Positions 8,480 to 17,597 of a DNA stretch of 37,074 nt are shown piece after piece (the stretch's first letter is position 1; each line of letters opens with the position of its first letter). Position numbers and translations under genes: made by a program. The notes beneath the pieces were generated by a model. The model was not told the origin of the DNA. It searched no databases and was given only the letters and a program-made list of their open reading frames with translations. The stretch comes from DATIJC01 sp035479015. Its GTDB lineage: Bacteria > Patescibacteriota > Microgenomatia > UBA1400 > UBA12028. The stretch covers positions 1 to 37,074 of the forward strand of contig DATIJC010000054.1 of assembly GCA_035479015.1 (NCBI GenBank), in the 5' to 3' direction.

Positions 8480-8578
8480 GTGACGACACAAATCAAATCA
8501 AAGAAGGGCCGAGAAAAAGTCGCCTCACCGGCGACCCGCCGAAAAGGCGGGAAAGTCGCAGCCAAAAAGATGAAGTAG
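8480..8578 (+). CDS. Possible small basic protein (32 aa, GTG start)
   Basis: A short frame with a very basic product: about 40 percent Lys/Arg, with a KKGREK start and a KVAAKKMK tail, reminiscent of nucleic-acid-binding tails. It has no Shine-Dalgarno site. Two back-to-back hairpins (GTCGCC/GGCGAC and CCGCC/GGCGG) fall inside it, so the sequence may instead be a structured leader or terminator without a T tract. It is offered as a candidate only. Confidence 0.25.
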   Translation: MTTQIKSKKGREKVASPATRRKGGKVAAKKMK

Positions 8579-8580
8579 TG

Positions 8581-8609
8581 TTGGAAACGGGGGCCATTTT
8601 TGATACAAT
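8581..8609 (+). promoter_or_regulatory. secA promoter (TTGGAA-17-TACAAT)
   Basis: The -10 box ends 9 nt before the secA ATG and there is no Shine-Dalgarno site, consistent with a leaderless or nearly leaderless mRNA. Confidence 0.55.
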
Positions 8610-8618
8610 GGCCCTCTT

Positions 8619-11420
8619 ATGTTTGCACCCCTCACAAAACTTTTTAATACCCCTGCCCGGAAAATCGATGAAATGTCCGGAATCATCGAAGCTATCCATT
8701 CCTTCGATAAAAAGATGGAGAAGCTTTCAGATGAAGGAATTTCTGACTTCGCCGCCAAATTAAAAAAGCGCTATAGCAAAGGTGAGACACTCGACGAACT
8801 ACTTCCAGAAAGTTTTGCTCTCGTCCGGGAGGCATCGAAACGGTCAATCGGATTAGCACACTATGATGTGCAATTGATAGCCGGAATCGTCTTCCACCGC
8901 GGCATGATTGCCGAGCAAAAAACCGGTGAAGGAAAAACTCTCTCAGCTACGCTCCCGCTCTTCTTAAACAGTTTGACTGATCGCGGTGTACATCTCGTCA
9001 CCGTTAACGACTACCTGGCACAACTTGGTGCAGGTTGGATGGGTCCGATTTACCACCTCTTAGGTGTTAGCGTCTCTGTGATCATTCATGATGAGGCCTT
9101 TATCTATGATCCTAAATATAAAGGTCCACAAAAAGGCGATGACCGGTTGGAACACTTCCGTCCGGTATCCCGCAAAGAAGCGTATGACGCAGACGTAACA
9201 TACGGAACCAACAATGAATTTGGTTTTGACTATTTGCGTGACAACATGGCAGCTAAGCTTCCCGATGTTGTTCAGCGTGATCACTACTTTGCCATCGTTG
9301 ACGAGGCTGACTCGATTTTGATCGATGAGGCCAGAACTCCACTCATCATCAGTGCGACTGACACTGACCCGACACAGAAGTACTACGAATTCGCCAAACT
9401 CGTGACTACACTTGTCAAGGACAGTGACTATAAGGTAGATGAGAAACTGCGTACCGTAGCGCTGACAGATTTAGGTATCAAGCGTGTAGAGAAAAAGCTG
9501 GGATACACCAACCTCTACGAAGAGAGTTTTGAAGTCATTCACCACTTAGAAGCGGCACTCAAAGCCCTCACCCTCTTTAAACGTGATAAAGAGTACATCG
9601 TACGCGATGGAGAAGTGATTATCGTCGATGAGCATACTGGCCGACTTATGTTTGGCCGGCGCTATAGTGATGGTCTCCATCAAGCAATCGAAGCAAAAGA
9701 AAATGCAAAAATCCAACAAGAGTCACGGACCCTCGCTACGATTTCTCTGCAAAATTACTTCCGCCTCTACGAAAAACTTTCCGGAATGTCGGGAACCGCT
9801 ATTACTGAAAGTGAAGAGTTCCATCAGATCTACAAGATTGACGTGTTGCCTATCCCTACTCACAAAAAAGTAATCCGTGAGGATCATAGTGACTTGGTCT
9901 ACAAAACTGCACGGGCAAAGTACTCTGCTATCGTCAACGAAGTAGAGGAGCTGCACAAGCAAAACCGGCCGATCCTCATCGGTACACGTTCCATTGACCA
10001 CAACCAGGTGATCTCAGATCTACTGTCACATAAAAACATTCCGCATCAAGTGCTCAATGCCAAGAATAATGAAAAAGAAGCATTCATTATCGCTGACGCA
10101 GGACGACCAGGAGCAATCACGGTAGCTACCAACATTGCCGGCCGCGGCGTGGATATCATTTTAGGTGGATCCAAGCCAGAAGTCCGTGATTTTGCCAAAG
10201 CGAGCGAATATAAAAAAGCAGTGAAAGAGTGGCATGAGCGGCATGAAGAGGTAGTCCGCTTGGGGGGCTTACACATTGTAGGAACAGAGCGGCATGAGTC
10301 TCGACGTATCGATAACCAGCTGCGTGGTCGAGCCGGACGGCAGGGTGACCCGGGATCATCACGCTTCTATATCGCGCTTGAAGATGACATTATGCGTATC
10401 TTTGGCGGCGATAAGATTAGCAATCTGATGGGCTTCATGAAGATGGATGAGAATCAACCAATAGAGGCAGGGCTTGTGGGCAAAGCGATTGAACAAGCGC
10501 AGATCAAAGTAGAAGGATTTTTCTTTGATCAACGCAAGCGGTTAGTAGAGTTAGATGACGTCATGAATAAACAGCGCGAAGTTATCTACAAACGCCGCCG
10601 TAAAATGCTAGAACTACTTACGCATCCCAGCATGAAAGAGAAAGGTGAGGCTTTGCCTAAGTCGAAAGAGCAGATACTTTCTATCATTGATCGTGAGATC
10701 GAAAATGTTGTGCTCGCCAGAGCCAGTGAGGGTTTCACTAATGACGAGATAGATGCTATCGTCAAGGAGTTTATCGGGATTATCCCTTTTGATGATAACT
10801 CACAAAAGGAGCTGCGCGAACATCTCCTAAATATCCGTGAGACAACAGGAGCTATAGAAGCGATGCAGAACATAGCACATACCACATATGAGCAGCGTGA
10901 ACAAACGGTGGGAAGTGAGCTGATGCGGGAACTGGAAAGCTTTACTATCCTGCAAACCGTTGATGAGCACTGGATGGACCATCTTGACGCAATGGAAGAC
11001 CTACGTGAGGGCATATGGCTGCGTGGTGATAAGCAGGCTGTTGACAGTGCGTACAAAAAAGAAGCGTTCCAAATGTTTGAAGCACTAGTGGATTCAATAG
11101 ATGCCTCTATCGCACGAAAGATTTTCCGGACCCACGTGGGTGCTGCACAACCACAAACAATCAGCGTGCCTGCTTCGAAGATGAAAACAGAACATAAAGA
11201 AGCATCTTTAGACACCATGACCGAAGCTGGTGCCAGTAAACCATCACAGATAGTATCTGGCACCGCTACCAAAGGATCGCTAACAGATCTTGCACAGGCG
11301 TTAGCCGGCGCAAAGGGTGGCGCAGCTGATAATCCGGGCGTAGCTGTAGCTAAGATAGGCCGAAATGATCCCTGTCCTTGCGGATCCGGCAAGAAGTACA
11401 AGAAGTGTCATGGAAAGTAA
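8619..11420 (+). CDS. secA: Preprotein translocase ATPase SecA
   Basis: The motor that pushes preproteins through SecYEG at the membrane. 933 residues, full length. NBD1 shows EQKTGEGKT (Walker A, near residue 103) and VDEADSILIDEARTPLI (DEAD box region, near 227). NBD2 shows TNIAGRGVDI and QLRGRAGRQGDPGSS. The helical scaffold and wing follow, and the C-terminus ends in an intact SEC-C zinc motif (NDPCPCGSGKKYKKCHG) used to bind SecB or ribosomes. The upstream promoter suggests a leaderless message. The last 11 nt overlap the rarA start, implying coupled translation. Confidence 0.98.
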   Translation: MFAPLTKLFNTPARKIDEMSGIIEAIHSFDKKMEKLSDEGISDFAAKLKKRYSKGETLDELLPESFALVREASKRSIGLAHYDVQLIAGIVFHRGMIAEQKTGEGKTLSATLPLFLNSLTDRGVHLVTVNDYLAQLGAGWMGPIYHLLGVSVSVIIHDEAFIYDPKYKGPQKGDDRLEHFRPVSRKEAYDADVTYGTNNEFGFDYLRDNMAAKLPDVVQRDHYFAIVDEADSILIDEARTPLIISATDTDPTQKYYEFAKLVTTLVKDSDYKVDEKLRTVALTDLGIKRVEKKLGYTNLYEESFEVIHHLEAALKALTLFKRDKEYIVRDGEVIIVDEHTGRLMFGRRYSDGLHQAIEAKENAKIQQESRTLATISLQNYFRLYEKLSGMSGTAITESEEFHQIYKIDVLPIPTHKKVIREDHSDLVYKTARAKYSAIVNEVEELHKQNRPILIGTRSIDHNQVISDLLSHKNIPHQVLNAKNNEKEAFIIADAGRPGAITVATNIAGRGVDIILGGSKPEVRDFAKASEYKKAVKEWHERHEEVVRLGGLHIVGTERHESRRIDNQLRGRAGRQGDPGSSRFYIALEDDIMRIFGGDKISNLMGFMKMDENQPIEAGLVGKAIEQAQIKVEGFFFDQRKRLVELDDVMNKQREVIYKRRRKMLELLTHPSMKEKGEALPKSKEQILSIIDREIENVVLARASEGFTNDEIDAIVKEFIGIIPFDDNSQKELREHLLNIRETTGAIEAMQNIAHTTYEQREQTVGSELMRELESFTILQTVDEHWMDHLDAMEDLREGIWLRGDKQAVDSAYKKEAFQMFEALVDSIDASIARKIFRTHVGAAQPQTISVPASKMKTEHKEASLDTMTEAGASKPSQIVSGTATKGSLTDLAQALAGAKGGAADNPGVAVAKIGRNDPCPCGSGKKYKKCHGK

Positions 11421-12558
11421 ACCTCAACAGCCTTTGGCAGTTGAAATACGACCTAATTCCCTTGATGAATTTATCGGCCAGAGTCACCTAGTGGGCAAAG
11501 ACAAACCGCTTCGCGTTGCGATAGAGAGCAAACAACTGTTCTCCATGATCTTTTGGGGACCACCAGGGGTAGGAAAGACCACGCTGGCAAAAATTCTTGC
11601 TAAAGCTGCCAATGCAGACTTCGTTGAATTATCCGCAGTTTCGGCAAAAAAGGACGATATTAAAGCTCTAGTCACTAGCAACCAGTCACTAGCTACTGTT
11701 TTGTTTTTGGATGAAATTCACCGGTTTAATAAAGCCCAGCAGGATTTTCTTCTCCCGTACGTAGAGTCAGGGAAAATCACGCTTATCGGCGCCACTACCG
11801 AAAATCCCTCGTTTGAAGTTATAGCTCCATTACTTTCACGCACCCGGGTCTTCGTGCTCAATGCCCTAACGGATGAAGAAATGTCACAAGTCATCGATAG
11901 AGCAACTAAGTCTCTCAAAGCTAAAATGCCAAAAGATGCTCGGGAATGGTTGGTGAGACTGGCTAATGGTGATGCCAGACAGGCGATCACGATGATCGAT
12001 AATGCTCATAGTCTATACGGCAAACTTGATATCGACTCCCTTAAAAACACGCTCCAATCAAAACACTTGAGGTACGATAAATTAGGGGAAGAGCACTACA
12101 ACACCATCAGTGCCTATATCAAAAGTATGCGTGCCAGTGATGCTGATGCAGCGCTCTATTATTTAGCCAGGATGGTAGCAAGCGGGGAAGACCCATTATT
12201 TATCGCCCGCCGCTTAGTAATCTTTGCCAGTGAAGACGTAGGAGCTCCCACCGCACTGGTTGTTGCCAATGCAGTCTTTAGCGCCTGCCAACAGATCGGG
12301 TATCCAGAGTGTCAGGAAAATCTTGCAGCGGGCACCGTCTATATGGCAAAAGCTCCAAAGGACAGATCGGCATATGATGCATATATGGCCGCCCTCGCTG
12401 ACGTCAAACAATTTGGCAATCTTGCCATCCCTATGAGCATTAGGAATGCTCCGACAAAACTTATGAAAGAACTTGGTTACGGAAAGGGGTATGAAAAATA
12501 CACCAAAGAATCACTTTTGCCTGACGAATTAAAAAATAAGAAATATTTCAAGTCCTAA
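11410..12558 (+). CDS. rarA: Replication-associated recombination protein RarA (MgsA) AAA+ ATPase
   Basis: A clamp-loader-like ATPase that acts at stalled replication forks. 382 residues from the ATG at 11410. Walker A is GPPGVGKTT (about 50-58), Walker B is LFLDEIHRFNKAQQD, and sensor 1 is IGATTENPSFEV. The C-terminal part carries the usual tetramerisation region (DPLFIARRLVIFASEDVG, GYPECQENLA). The chosen start lies inside the secA 3' end and begins the conserved RPNSLDEFIGQ region after a short lead; the longer frame start at 11365 would overlap secA by 56 nt. The 3' end overlaps the convergent gene by 11 nt. Confidence 0.95.
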   Translation: MESKPQQPLAVEIRPNSLDEFIGQSHLVGKDKPLRVAIESKQLFSMIFWGPPGVGKTTLAKILAKAANADFVELSAVSAKKDDIKALVTSNQSLATVLFLDEIHRFNKAQQDFLLPYVESGKITLIGATTENPSFEVIAPLLSRTRVFVLNALTDEEMSQVIDRATKSLKAKMPKDAREWLVRLANGDARQAITMIDNAHSLYGKLDIDSLKNTLQSKHLRYDKLGEEHYNTISAYIKSMRASDADAALYYLARMVASGEDPLFIARRLVIFASEDVGAPTALVVANAVFSACQQIGYPECQENLAAGTVYMAKAPKDRSAYDAYMAALADVKQFGNLAIPMSIRNAPTKLMKELGYGKGYEKYTKESLLPDELKNKKYFKS

Positions 12559-13063
12559 AAATCTTGCTTTGTTGCCAGATATTAAATACCGACTCTACAA
12601 CTGGACCACCGTTTCTCTCCTTTGAAATTACGCCCAAAAATCCGTTCTCGCTAAATCCAGCAGTCCCACTCATTCCCAATTTCAGCGACGTATTTCCAAG
12701 AATCGGTGGAGAAAAGATTATTCGTTTGTCTTCAATACCTATAATTTTCGCTGTAAACCAAAACGACCTATGTTCATGTAAACCCTTAAAAGTTGCCATC
12801 ATTCCTATTATGGGCACAGTTACTGTATGCCAGCCATTACCAGATACGGACTCAGCGGAGATACTGAGATCTTGATCATCTACAGGCAAAAAGTAAACGG
12901 TATTATCAAAATTTTCAGAAGGAATAATAACTCTCGCCCGACCATTTGCGACGTGTCTCGCTGTGACCACATGACCGTTTAACAAATTAGCATTTGCGTG
13001 GTACCCAAATTTATCTGGAATAATAACAAGGCATTCATGTGGTGACACATGTTTGTGATACAC
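12548..13063 (-). CDS. Putative trypsin-like serine protease-fold protein (171 aa)
   Basis: A small protein with the three landmarks of a chymotrypsin/HtrA-like protease: VVTARHVAN (His37), DDQDLSIS (Asp65) and LGMSGTAGF followed by GFLGVIS (Ser132, GxSG). It has no signal peptide, transmembrane segment or PDZ domain, so it would act in the cytoplasm. At 171 residues it is near the minimum for a two-barrel protease. The start is GTG at 13063. Family assignment rests on motifs and their spacing. It is divergent from the nuclease-like gene at 13088 and convergent with rarA. Confidence 0.55.
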   Translation of the reverse strand: MYHKHVSPHECLVIIPDKFGYHANANLLNGHVVTARHVANGRARVIIPSENFDNTVYFLPVDDQDLSISAESVSGNGWHTVTVPIIGMMATFKGLHEHRSFWFTAKIIGIEDKRIIFSPPILGNTSLKLGMSGTAGFSENGFLGVISKERNGGPVVESVFNIWQQSKIFRT

Positions 13064-13080
13064 CTATTGGGTGCTATGAT
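13053..13080 (+). promoter_or_regulatory. Promoter TTGTGA-16-TATGAT before the PD-(D/E)XK gene
   Basis: The -10 box ends 7 nt before the ATG at 13088, another leaderless arrangement. Confidence 0.45.
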
Positions 13081-13087
13081 CAACACC

Positions 13088-13948
13088 ATGCCAGACAAAT
13101 ACTCCGCTACTTGGGTATCACACAGCTCACTTTCCGACTACATCAAATGCCCGCGCGCATATTATCTTAAAAATGTGTACAAAGATCCCAAGACGGGACA
13201 CAAAATTCAAATCACTGGGCCATCACTGGCGCTAGGACTTGCCGTCCATGATGTCCTGGACACCATTTCCAGTTTACCGACGGCTACCCGCTTTGATGTG
13301 CCGCTCCCAGAGAGATTTGAAACTTCCTGGAAAAAAGTCAGCGGTAAATTGGGAGGTTTCTCGTCACCAGAGACTGAGAAAATGTACAAAGATAGGGGAG
13401 CAGCTATGCTTGAGCGTGTAGCCAAACACAAAGGACCGCTCGTCAATCTCACAGTGAAGATCAAACAGGATTTGCCAAATTATTGGCTGTCGGAGGAGGA
13501 AAATATAATTTTGTGCGGAAAAGTCGACTGGCTCGAATATTTACCTGACTCTGACACCGTACATATTATCGATTTCAAAACCAGTAAGAGGGAAGAAGAT
13601 CCCAATTCGCTGCAATTGCCCATCTATCATTTGTTAGTCGCCAACTGCCAAAAGAGACATGCAGCAAAAGCAAGTTACTGGTACCTGGAGTTATCCGATG
13701 AACTCTCTGAAAAACCACTGCCTGATTTAGAAGAGGCCAAAGAGACGGTGCTCAAACTTGCCAAGCGAGTAAAGTTGGCACGCAAGTTAGGAAAGTTTGA
13801 CTGTCCCAAAGGCGGATGTTTTGCCTGTACACCTTTTGAAAAAGTATTAGCAGGTGAGGGGGAGTTTGTCGGTGAGGATAATTTCCACCGCGATATCTAC
13901 ATGCTCAATAATGATGAACCCTCAAGCCCTGACAGTGAGCTTTTGTGA
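13088..13948 (+). CDS. PD-(D/E)XK (RecB/Cas4-like) nuclease family protein
   Basis: 286 residues of the PDDEXK_1 type. The N-terminal SLSDYIKCPRAYYLKNVY is the usual S-x-x-x-Y-x-x-C-P-x-x-Y/F signature. The nuclease core shows GKVDWLEY, then HIIDFKTSK (motif D-x-K) and QLPIYHLLV (the Q-x-x-x-Y motif). The C-terminal CPKGGCFACTPFE cysteines, with the early CPR cysteine, could hold an iron-sulfur cluster as in AddB and Cas4, but only some of the expected ligands are visible. No cas genes or repeat arrays lie near, so a DNA-repair role is more likely than CRISPR. The start at 13088 is favoured by a -10 box 7 nt upstream. Confidence 0.85.
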   Translation: MPDKYSATWVSHSSLSDYIKCPRAYYLKNVYKDPKTGHKIQITGPSLALGLAVHDVLDTISSLPTATRFDVPLPERFETSWKKVSGKLGGFSSPETEKMYKDRGAAMLERVAKHKGPLVNLTVKIKQDLPNYWLSEEENIILCGKVDWLEYLPDSDTVHIIDFKTSKREEDPNSLQLPIYHLLVANCQKRHAAKASYWYLELSDELSEKPLPDLEEAKETVLKLAKRVKLARKLGKFDCPKGGCFACTPFEKVLAGEGEFVGEDNFHRDIYMLNNDEPSSPDSELL

Positions 13949-14197
13949 TGACCTATTTATCCCATTCTTCTTTAGGAAAGCATCTACATAACCGTCATAA
14001 CCACCATTTGAATGTGCCTCGTGCAATTGCGCATATTTTATAAACTTATCTAGCCAACAAAAATAACCCTGAGCATCAAGTGGTTTTAATGCCACTGAAA
14101 TTATTTCAGTGAAGGTCCCTATTAAGTCGGGCGACAATCCACAATCGTCAGTAGCTAATTTAATGGCTAGGTTTAATCTTGATTCAGCGGTTGCCAT
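13922..14197 (-). CDS. Hypothetical protein (91 aa)
   Basis: An unrecognised helical protein without membrane segments. Its start lies 2 nt after the stop of the upstream gene at 14200, so the pair forms an operon. Its 3' end overlaps the convergent nuclease gene by 27 bp. Confidence 0.55.
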   Translation of the reverse strand: MATAESRLNLAIKLATDDCGLSPDLIGTFTEIISVALKPLDAQGYFCWLDKFIKYAQLHEAHSNGGYDGYVDAFLKKNGINRSSQKLTVRA

Positions 14198-14199
14198 AC

Positions 14200-14625
14200 T
14201 TATTCTCTGTGCCGGCTAGATCTTGAGTCTACACTTCCATACGGACCGGTTTCGACTGGAGGTAGAACATCAGTTGAATGTGGAAATACCTGTTTGGCTC
14301 TTTCCTCAACTGGCGCTACCACAACTGGTGGAACTATTTCATGTGTTTCGCCCGAATAGGTAAAATGAGCCCCCCGCATATTTTTCTCTCGCGTCAGCTC
14401 ATTTTCATGCCCTGCAAAACTTGCTTTTTGATTGCGGATTTCAATGACAAATTGTCCAAAATCTCTTGCCGAAAAACCTTTGCCTCCAGCAAATGCCCGT
14501 ACTACTTCATGATAAAACGGACACTCACCAAGAATTGCTAAAACCTGCCTTTTCAAAACCTCTACTGGATTTGTTAATTGTTCCATTTCTTCAGCAGACA
14601 TCTTCCATTTTGAACCCTCACCCAT
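14200..14625 (-). CDS. Hypothetical protein (141 aa)
   Basis: Unrecognised. The first 80 residues look like a folded helical domain; the rest is low in structure and rich in Pro, Val and Glu (EIVPPVVVAPVEERA). A good AAGGAGAGG Shine-Dalgarno site supports the ATG at 14625. It is the first gene of a two-gene unit with the gene at 13922. No membrane segment is present. Confidence 0.6.
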   Translation of the reverse strand: MGEGSKWKMSAEEMEQLTNPVEVLKRQVLAILGECPFYHEVVRAFAGGKGFSARDFGQFVIEIRNQKASFAGHENELTREKNMRGAHFTYSGETHEIVPPVVVAPVEERAKQVFPHSTDVLPPVETGPYGSVDSRSSRHRE

Positions 14626-14738
14626 AACCTCTCCTTTGTTTTAGAACTAAACTTCCATAGTTGTAAAACAATGGAGAAATAAAGCAAGGATTGATTTGAC
14701 AGGAAAGGAGGGAGTATGCTGAAAATTCTCTCCCAAAA

Positions 14739-15764
14739 CTACGGTCTGATCCTACCGAAACTACCGGCACCGAGGAAAAAGGGTTTCTCACTAAAGTTGA
14801 GCGGTACCGCATATAAGCCTTCGTTGGCATGAAAAACTATCCACGTATTGTCCAGTGACACATTCACGTCATCCACATCTTTAATCCCAGTTTTTTCACT
14901 TATTTTTTTCTTCAACGCACTTATAGGATCAGCCAAGGCCTCTTTCGTGGGGAAGAGTTTAGCGTACTGTGCCGGCACGCTGCCAAAACTGCCATCCAGT
15001 TTCAGTGCTCCCAAAGTCTCCTGTCCTCCCACAATTTTTTTCAGTAACACAGTTTGATAATCGATGACACCTAGCAGCTGGAATGTGGCGTTGTTACCCC
15101 GCGCGAGCGGTGTCATTGCTGCTGTGCCGTCACTAAATTGAAGCCCCACTACTGTCTCGGTGTCACCCAACAAACATACACCGATAAATGTATCTGGGGA
15201 AATCCATACCCCACCGGAACGGCAACGATCATACTGAGAACTTTTCCGGTCAGCCGCTAACGGTTGAAAGCTAATAGCTTGGTCAGCTGCAGATTTACCC
15301 TTTTGAAGTCCTATCACCAATATATCCCCTTTGGGAGAAAAACTCAGTGAGATATCTGTATTTTTATATTGATCTGGAATGGGATACGAAGCGATCAGCC
15401 CGCCGTCATCATAAGAAACCACTGTCGCGAAAAGAAATTCAGGCTGAACCAGAGCTAACTTTTTTCCATCATACGACCATACCGGGGCAATATGTGGATA
15501 AGACAGGTCTTTTCCCGTACCAACCTGCACTACATTGCGACTTGGCAGTGTCAGCTCAAATAGTGAGTTGTCACGATAAAAAACCACACTTGCCTCTAAG
15601 TTATCAATAAAAGTACCTGTTGGTGGCAACGGCACTGGTGAACTCTCCGTAAGATTTGTGGCAAATTTGGATATCGGGGTGTACTTCCTGAAAAGTGAAA
15701 CAACTATAACCAATAACAAAACTACCAGCAAACCAGCAGTTATTTTTCGGGCGACAGGGGACAT
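14739..15764 (-). CDS. Membrane-anchored TolB/WD40-like beta-propeller protein
   Basis: 341 residues with one N-terminal transmembrane helix (about 8-26) and an extracytoplasmic part rich in short beta repeats. Segments such as HIAPVWSYDGKKLALVQ and DISLSFSPKGDILVIGL are typical blades of TolB-like or WD40-like propellers. The helix has no cleavage site, so the protein is probably a signal-anchor protein. The function is unknown; propellers of this kind usually bind other proteins or glycans. On the minus strand, TATACT (15773-15778 complement) ends 8 nt before the ATG, suggesting a leaderless message. An inverted repeat at 14711-14735 (GGGAG/CTCCC) beyond the stop may terminate it. Confidence 0.7.
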   Translation of the reverse strand: MSPVARKITAGLLVVLLLVIVVSLFRKYTPISKFATNLTESSPVPLPPTGTFIDNLEASVVFYRDNSLFELTLPSRNVVQVGTGKDLSYPHIAPVWSYDGKKLALVQPEFLFATVVSYDDGGLIASYPIPDQYKNTDISLSFSPKGDILVIGLQKGKSAADQAISFQPLAADRKSSQYDRCRSGGVWISPDTFIGVCLLGDTETVVGLQFSDGTAAMTPLARGNNATFQLLGVIDYQTVLLKKIVGGQETLGALKLDGSFGSVPAQYAKLFPTKEALADPISALKKKISEKTGIKDVDDVNVSLDNTWIVFHANEGLYAVPLNFSEKPFFLGAGSFGRIRP

Positions 15765-15862
15765 ACAAATGCAGTATATACGGACAACTTATTCCAGCAA
15801 GAAGGTGATTTACATACATGCATCGTGCTATAATGAATTCTTGTCCTTTCTCGAGAAATTCT

Positions 15863-17518
15863 ATGAAATTCCAGCAGATACTCACAGATCTAGTGTCCAA
15901 AGCGGCCGGCCAGAGTGCTGCTGTGGAACCGTCAGGACATTTTGGTGACTACACCAGCAATATTGCGCTGCAGTCACAAGAGAAGGGTAATCCTCGATTG
16001 GTGGCGCAGGGTATAGTGGATAAACTTTTGGCGCTCAAACCCGAATTCATCAAAGAAATAGACATTGCAGGACCCGGTTTTATAAATTTCTGGATCAAAG
16101 ATGAGTTTTTGGTCCAAAATGCAAAACAAGTCGTCGCTAATTTTCACGCGCAAATTCCAAATCTTGGGAAAGGAAAAAAAGCAGTTATCGAATTCTCCTC
16201 CCCGAATATTGCTAAACCTTTCACAGTTGGACATCTACGCTCTACCATTATTGGAAACGCCGTGGCCAATTTGATGGAACTTGCTGGATTTACAGTCTAT
16301 CGTGACAACCATTTGGGCGACTGGGGAACACAGTTTGGTAAACTCATTGTCGCTATTAAGCGTTGGGGAGATGAAAATGAGATTTCCGCAAGCGAACGCC
16401 CCGTGAAAAATCTAGTAGAATTGTACGTGAAATTTCACGAGGAAGCAGAGAAGGACCCCACACTTGAGGACGAAGCGCGGGAATGGTTTACAAAACTTGA
16501 AAAAGGCAATCAAGAAGCGCGTGAGTTGTGGCAGAAATGTGTCGATTGGTCGTGGATAGAATTTGATTCAATTTACTCACAATTGGGCGTGAAATTCAGT
16601 GAAAACAATGGAAGAGGATATGGAGAGTCATATTTTGAAGACAAAATGGGTCCAGTTATAGAAGAGCTTGAAAACTCTGGTAACCTGCAGGTAGGCAAAG
16701 AAGGGGCCAAGCTATTCTTTTTCCCCGATGAAGAGTTTACCCCACTTATGATTCTCAAAAAAGATGGATCTACCCTGTATGCAACGAGAGATTTGGCCAC
16801 CGACAAATTCCGCCTCTCCCACTATGGTAAAGACGTCTTGATCTTGAACGAAGTAGGGGCTGAACAAGAACTCTATTTCAAACAAATTTTTAAAATCGAA
16901 GAACTCTTGGGTTGGTTCAAACCGGGACAACGGGTACACGTCAAACACGGTTTCTTTCGTTTTGCGAGCGGCAAGATGAGCACCCGCAAGGGAAATGTTA
17001 TCTGGCTTGAGGATGTCATCTCTGAAGCTAAAAAGCGAGCAGACAACCAAACTGAAGTGGCTATAGGAGCGATAAAATGGAACGACCTCAAGCGGAGCTC
17101 CCATTTGGATGTCGTGTTTGATTGGGACGAAATGCTGTCCATGACAGGCAACAGTGGTCCTTATATGCAATATACGGTTGTGCGCGCTCGCAGTGTTTTG
17201 GCAAAAGCTTCAGTTCTTCCGCCCATGGCGGATCCGCCTCGGGCGGACAACTCTCTTGTAAAAGAAGAGCGTGAGGTTTTACGGCAACTGCTGTACTATC
17301 CCGAAGTTATCGCCAGGGCTACTCGTGAGTATGCTCCTCATGTACTGTGTACCTATCTTTTTGAACTAGCTCAAACGTTCAACTCGTTCTATAATTCGTG
17401 TCCAATTTTAGGAGATGAGGAAAATAGCGCGAAACGGATCATGCTCACACATGCAGTGAGTAAAGTTTTGGATCAGGGACTGACGGTTTTGGGTATACAA
17501 ATACCCGAAACCATGTAA
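15863..17518 (+). CDS. argS: Arginyl-tRNA synthetase
   Basis: Attaches arginine to tRNA-Arg. 551 residues from the ATG at 15863, close to the usual length. The N-terminal Add-1 domain is present (about 1-95). The class I signatures are SSPNIAKPFTVGHLRSTIIGN (HIGH equivalent HVGH here FTVGHLRS) and GFFRFASGKMSTRKGNV (KMSKS equivalent KMSTRKG). The C-terminal DALR anticodon domain ends in the chain's last 130 residues. An in-frame 30-bp double palindrome (17218-17247) adds about ten residues (PPMADPPRAD) between the catalytic core and the DALR domain. TATAAT at 15828-15833 gives a short 5' UTR of about 23 nt with a weak ribosome site. Confidence 0.97.
   Translation: MKFQQILTDLVSKAAGQSAAVEPSGHFGDYTSNIALQSQEKGNPRLVAQGIVDKLLALKPEFIKEIDIAGPGFINFWIKDEFLVQNAKQVVANFHAQIPNLGKGKKAVIEFSSPNIAKPFTVGHLRSTIIGNAVANLMELAGFTVYRDNHLGDWGTQFGKLIVAIKRWGDENEISASERPVKNLVELYVKFHEEAEKDPTLEDEAREWFTKLEKGNQEARELWQKCVDWSWIEFDSIYSQLGVKFSENNGRGYGESYFEDKMGPVIEELENSGNLQVGKEGAKLFFFPDEEFTPLMILKKDGSTLYATRDLATDKFRLSHYGKDVLILNEVGAEQELYFKQIFKIEELLGWFKPGQRVHVKHGFFRFASGKMSTRKGNVIWLEDVISEAKKRADNQTEVAIGAIKWNDLKRSSHLDVVFDWDEMLSMTGNSGPYMQYTVVRARSVLAKASVLPPMADPPRADNSLVKEEREVLRQLLYYPEVIARATREYAPHVLCTYLFELAQTFNSFYNSCPILGDEENSAKRIMLTHAVSKVLDQGLTVLGIQIPETM
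17218..17247. repeat. In-frame tandem palindrome inside argS
   Basis: Two adjacent 15-bp hairpins, TCCGCC-CAT-GGCGGA and TCCGCC-TCG-GGCGGA, exactly 30 bp, so the frame is preserved. It encodes a Pro/Ala/Asp-rich linker. Confidence 0.75.
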
Positions 17519-17597
17519 TAGCAGACAAGTATTGAGAGTGCCAGACCCGAAGAAGATACAAATATAATTGATACATCAGGCAAAAAAAGGAGTGCGT

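Noticed and set aside
10586..11401. 271-codon frame antisense to secA
   Set aside because: It lies wholly inside the conserved SecA C-terminal region on the other strand; the product is Ser/Cys-rich with no motif, a typical shadow frame.
13088..13948. Cas4 of a CRISPR system
   Set aside because: The nuclease family also includes AddB/RecB-like repair proteins. No repeat array or other cas gene is present in the window.
14717..14833. Plus-strand 38-codon frame with a perfect AAGGAGG site
   Set aside because: It overlaps the 3' end of the propeller gene on the other strand, and the purine-rich site is part of an inverted repeat that more likely ends that gene.
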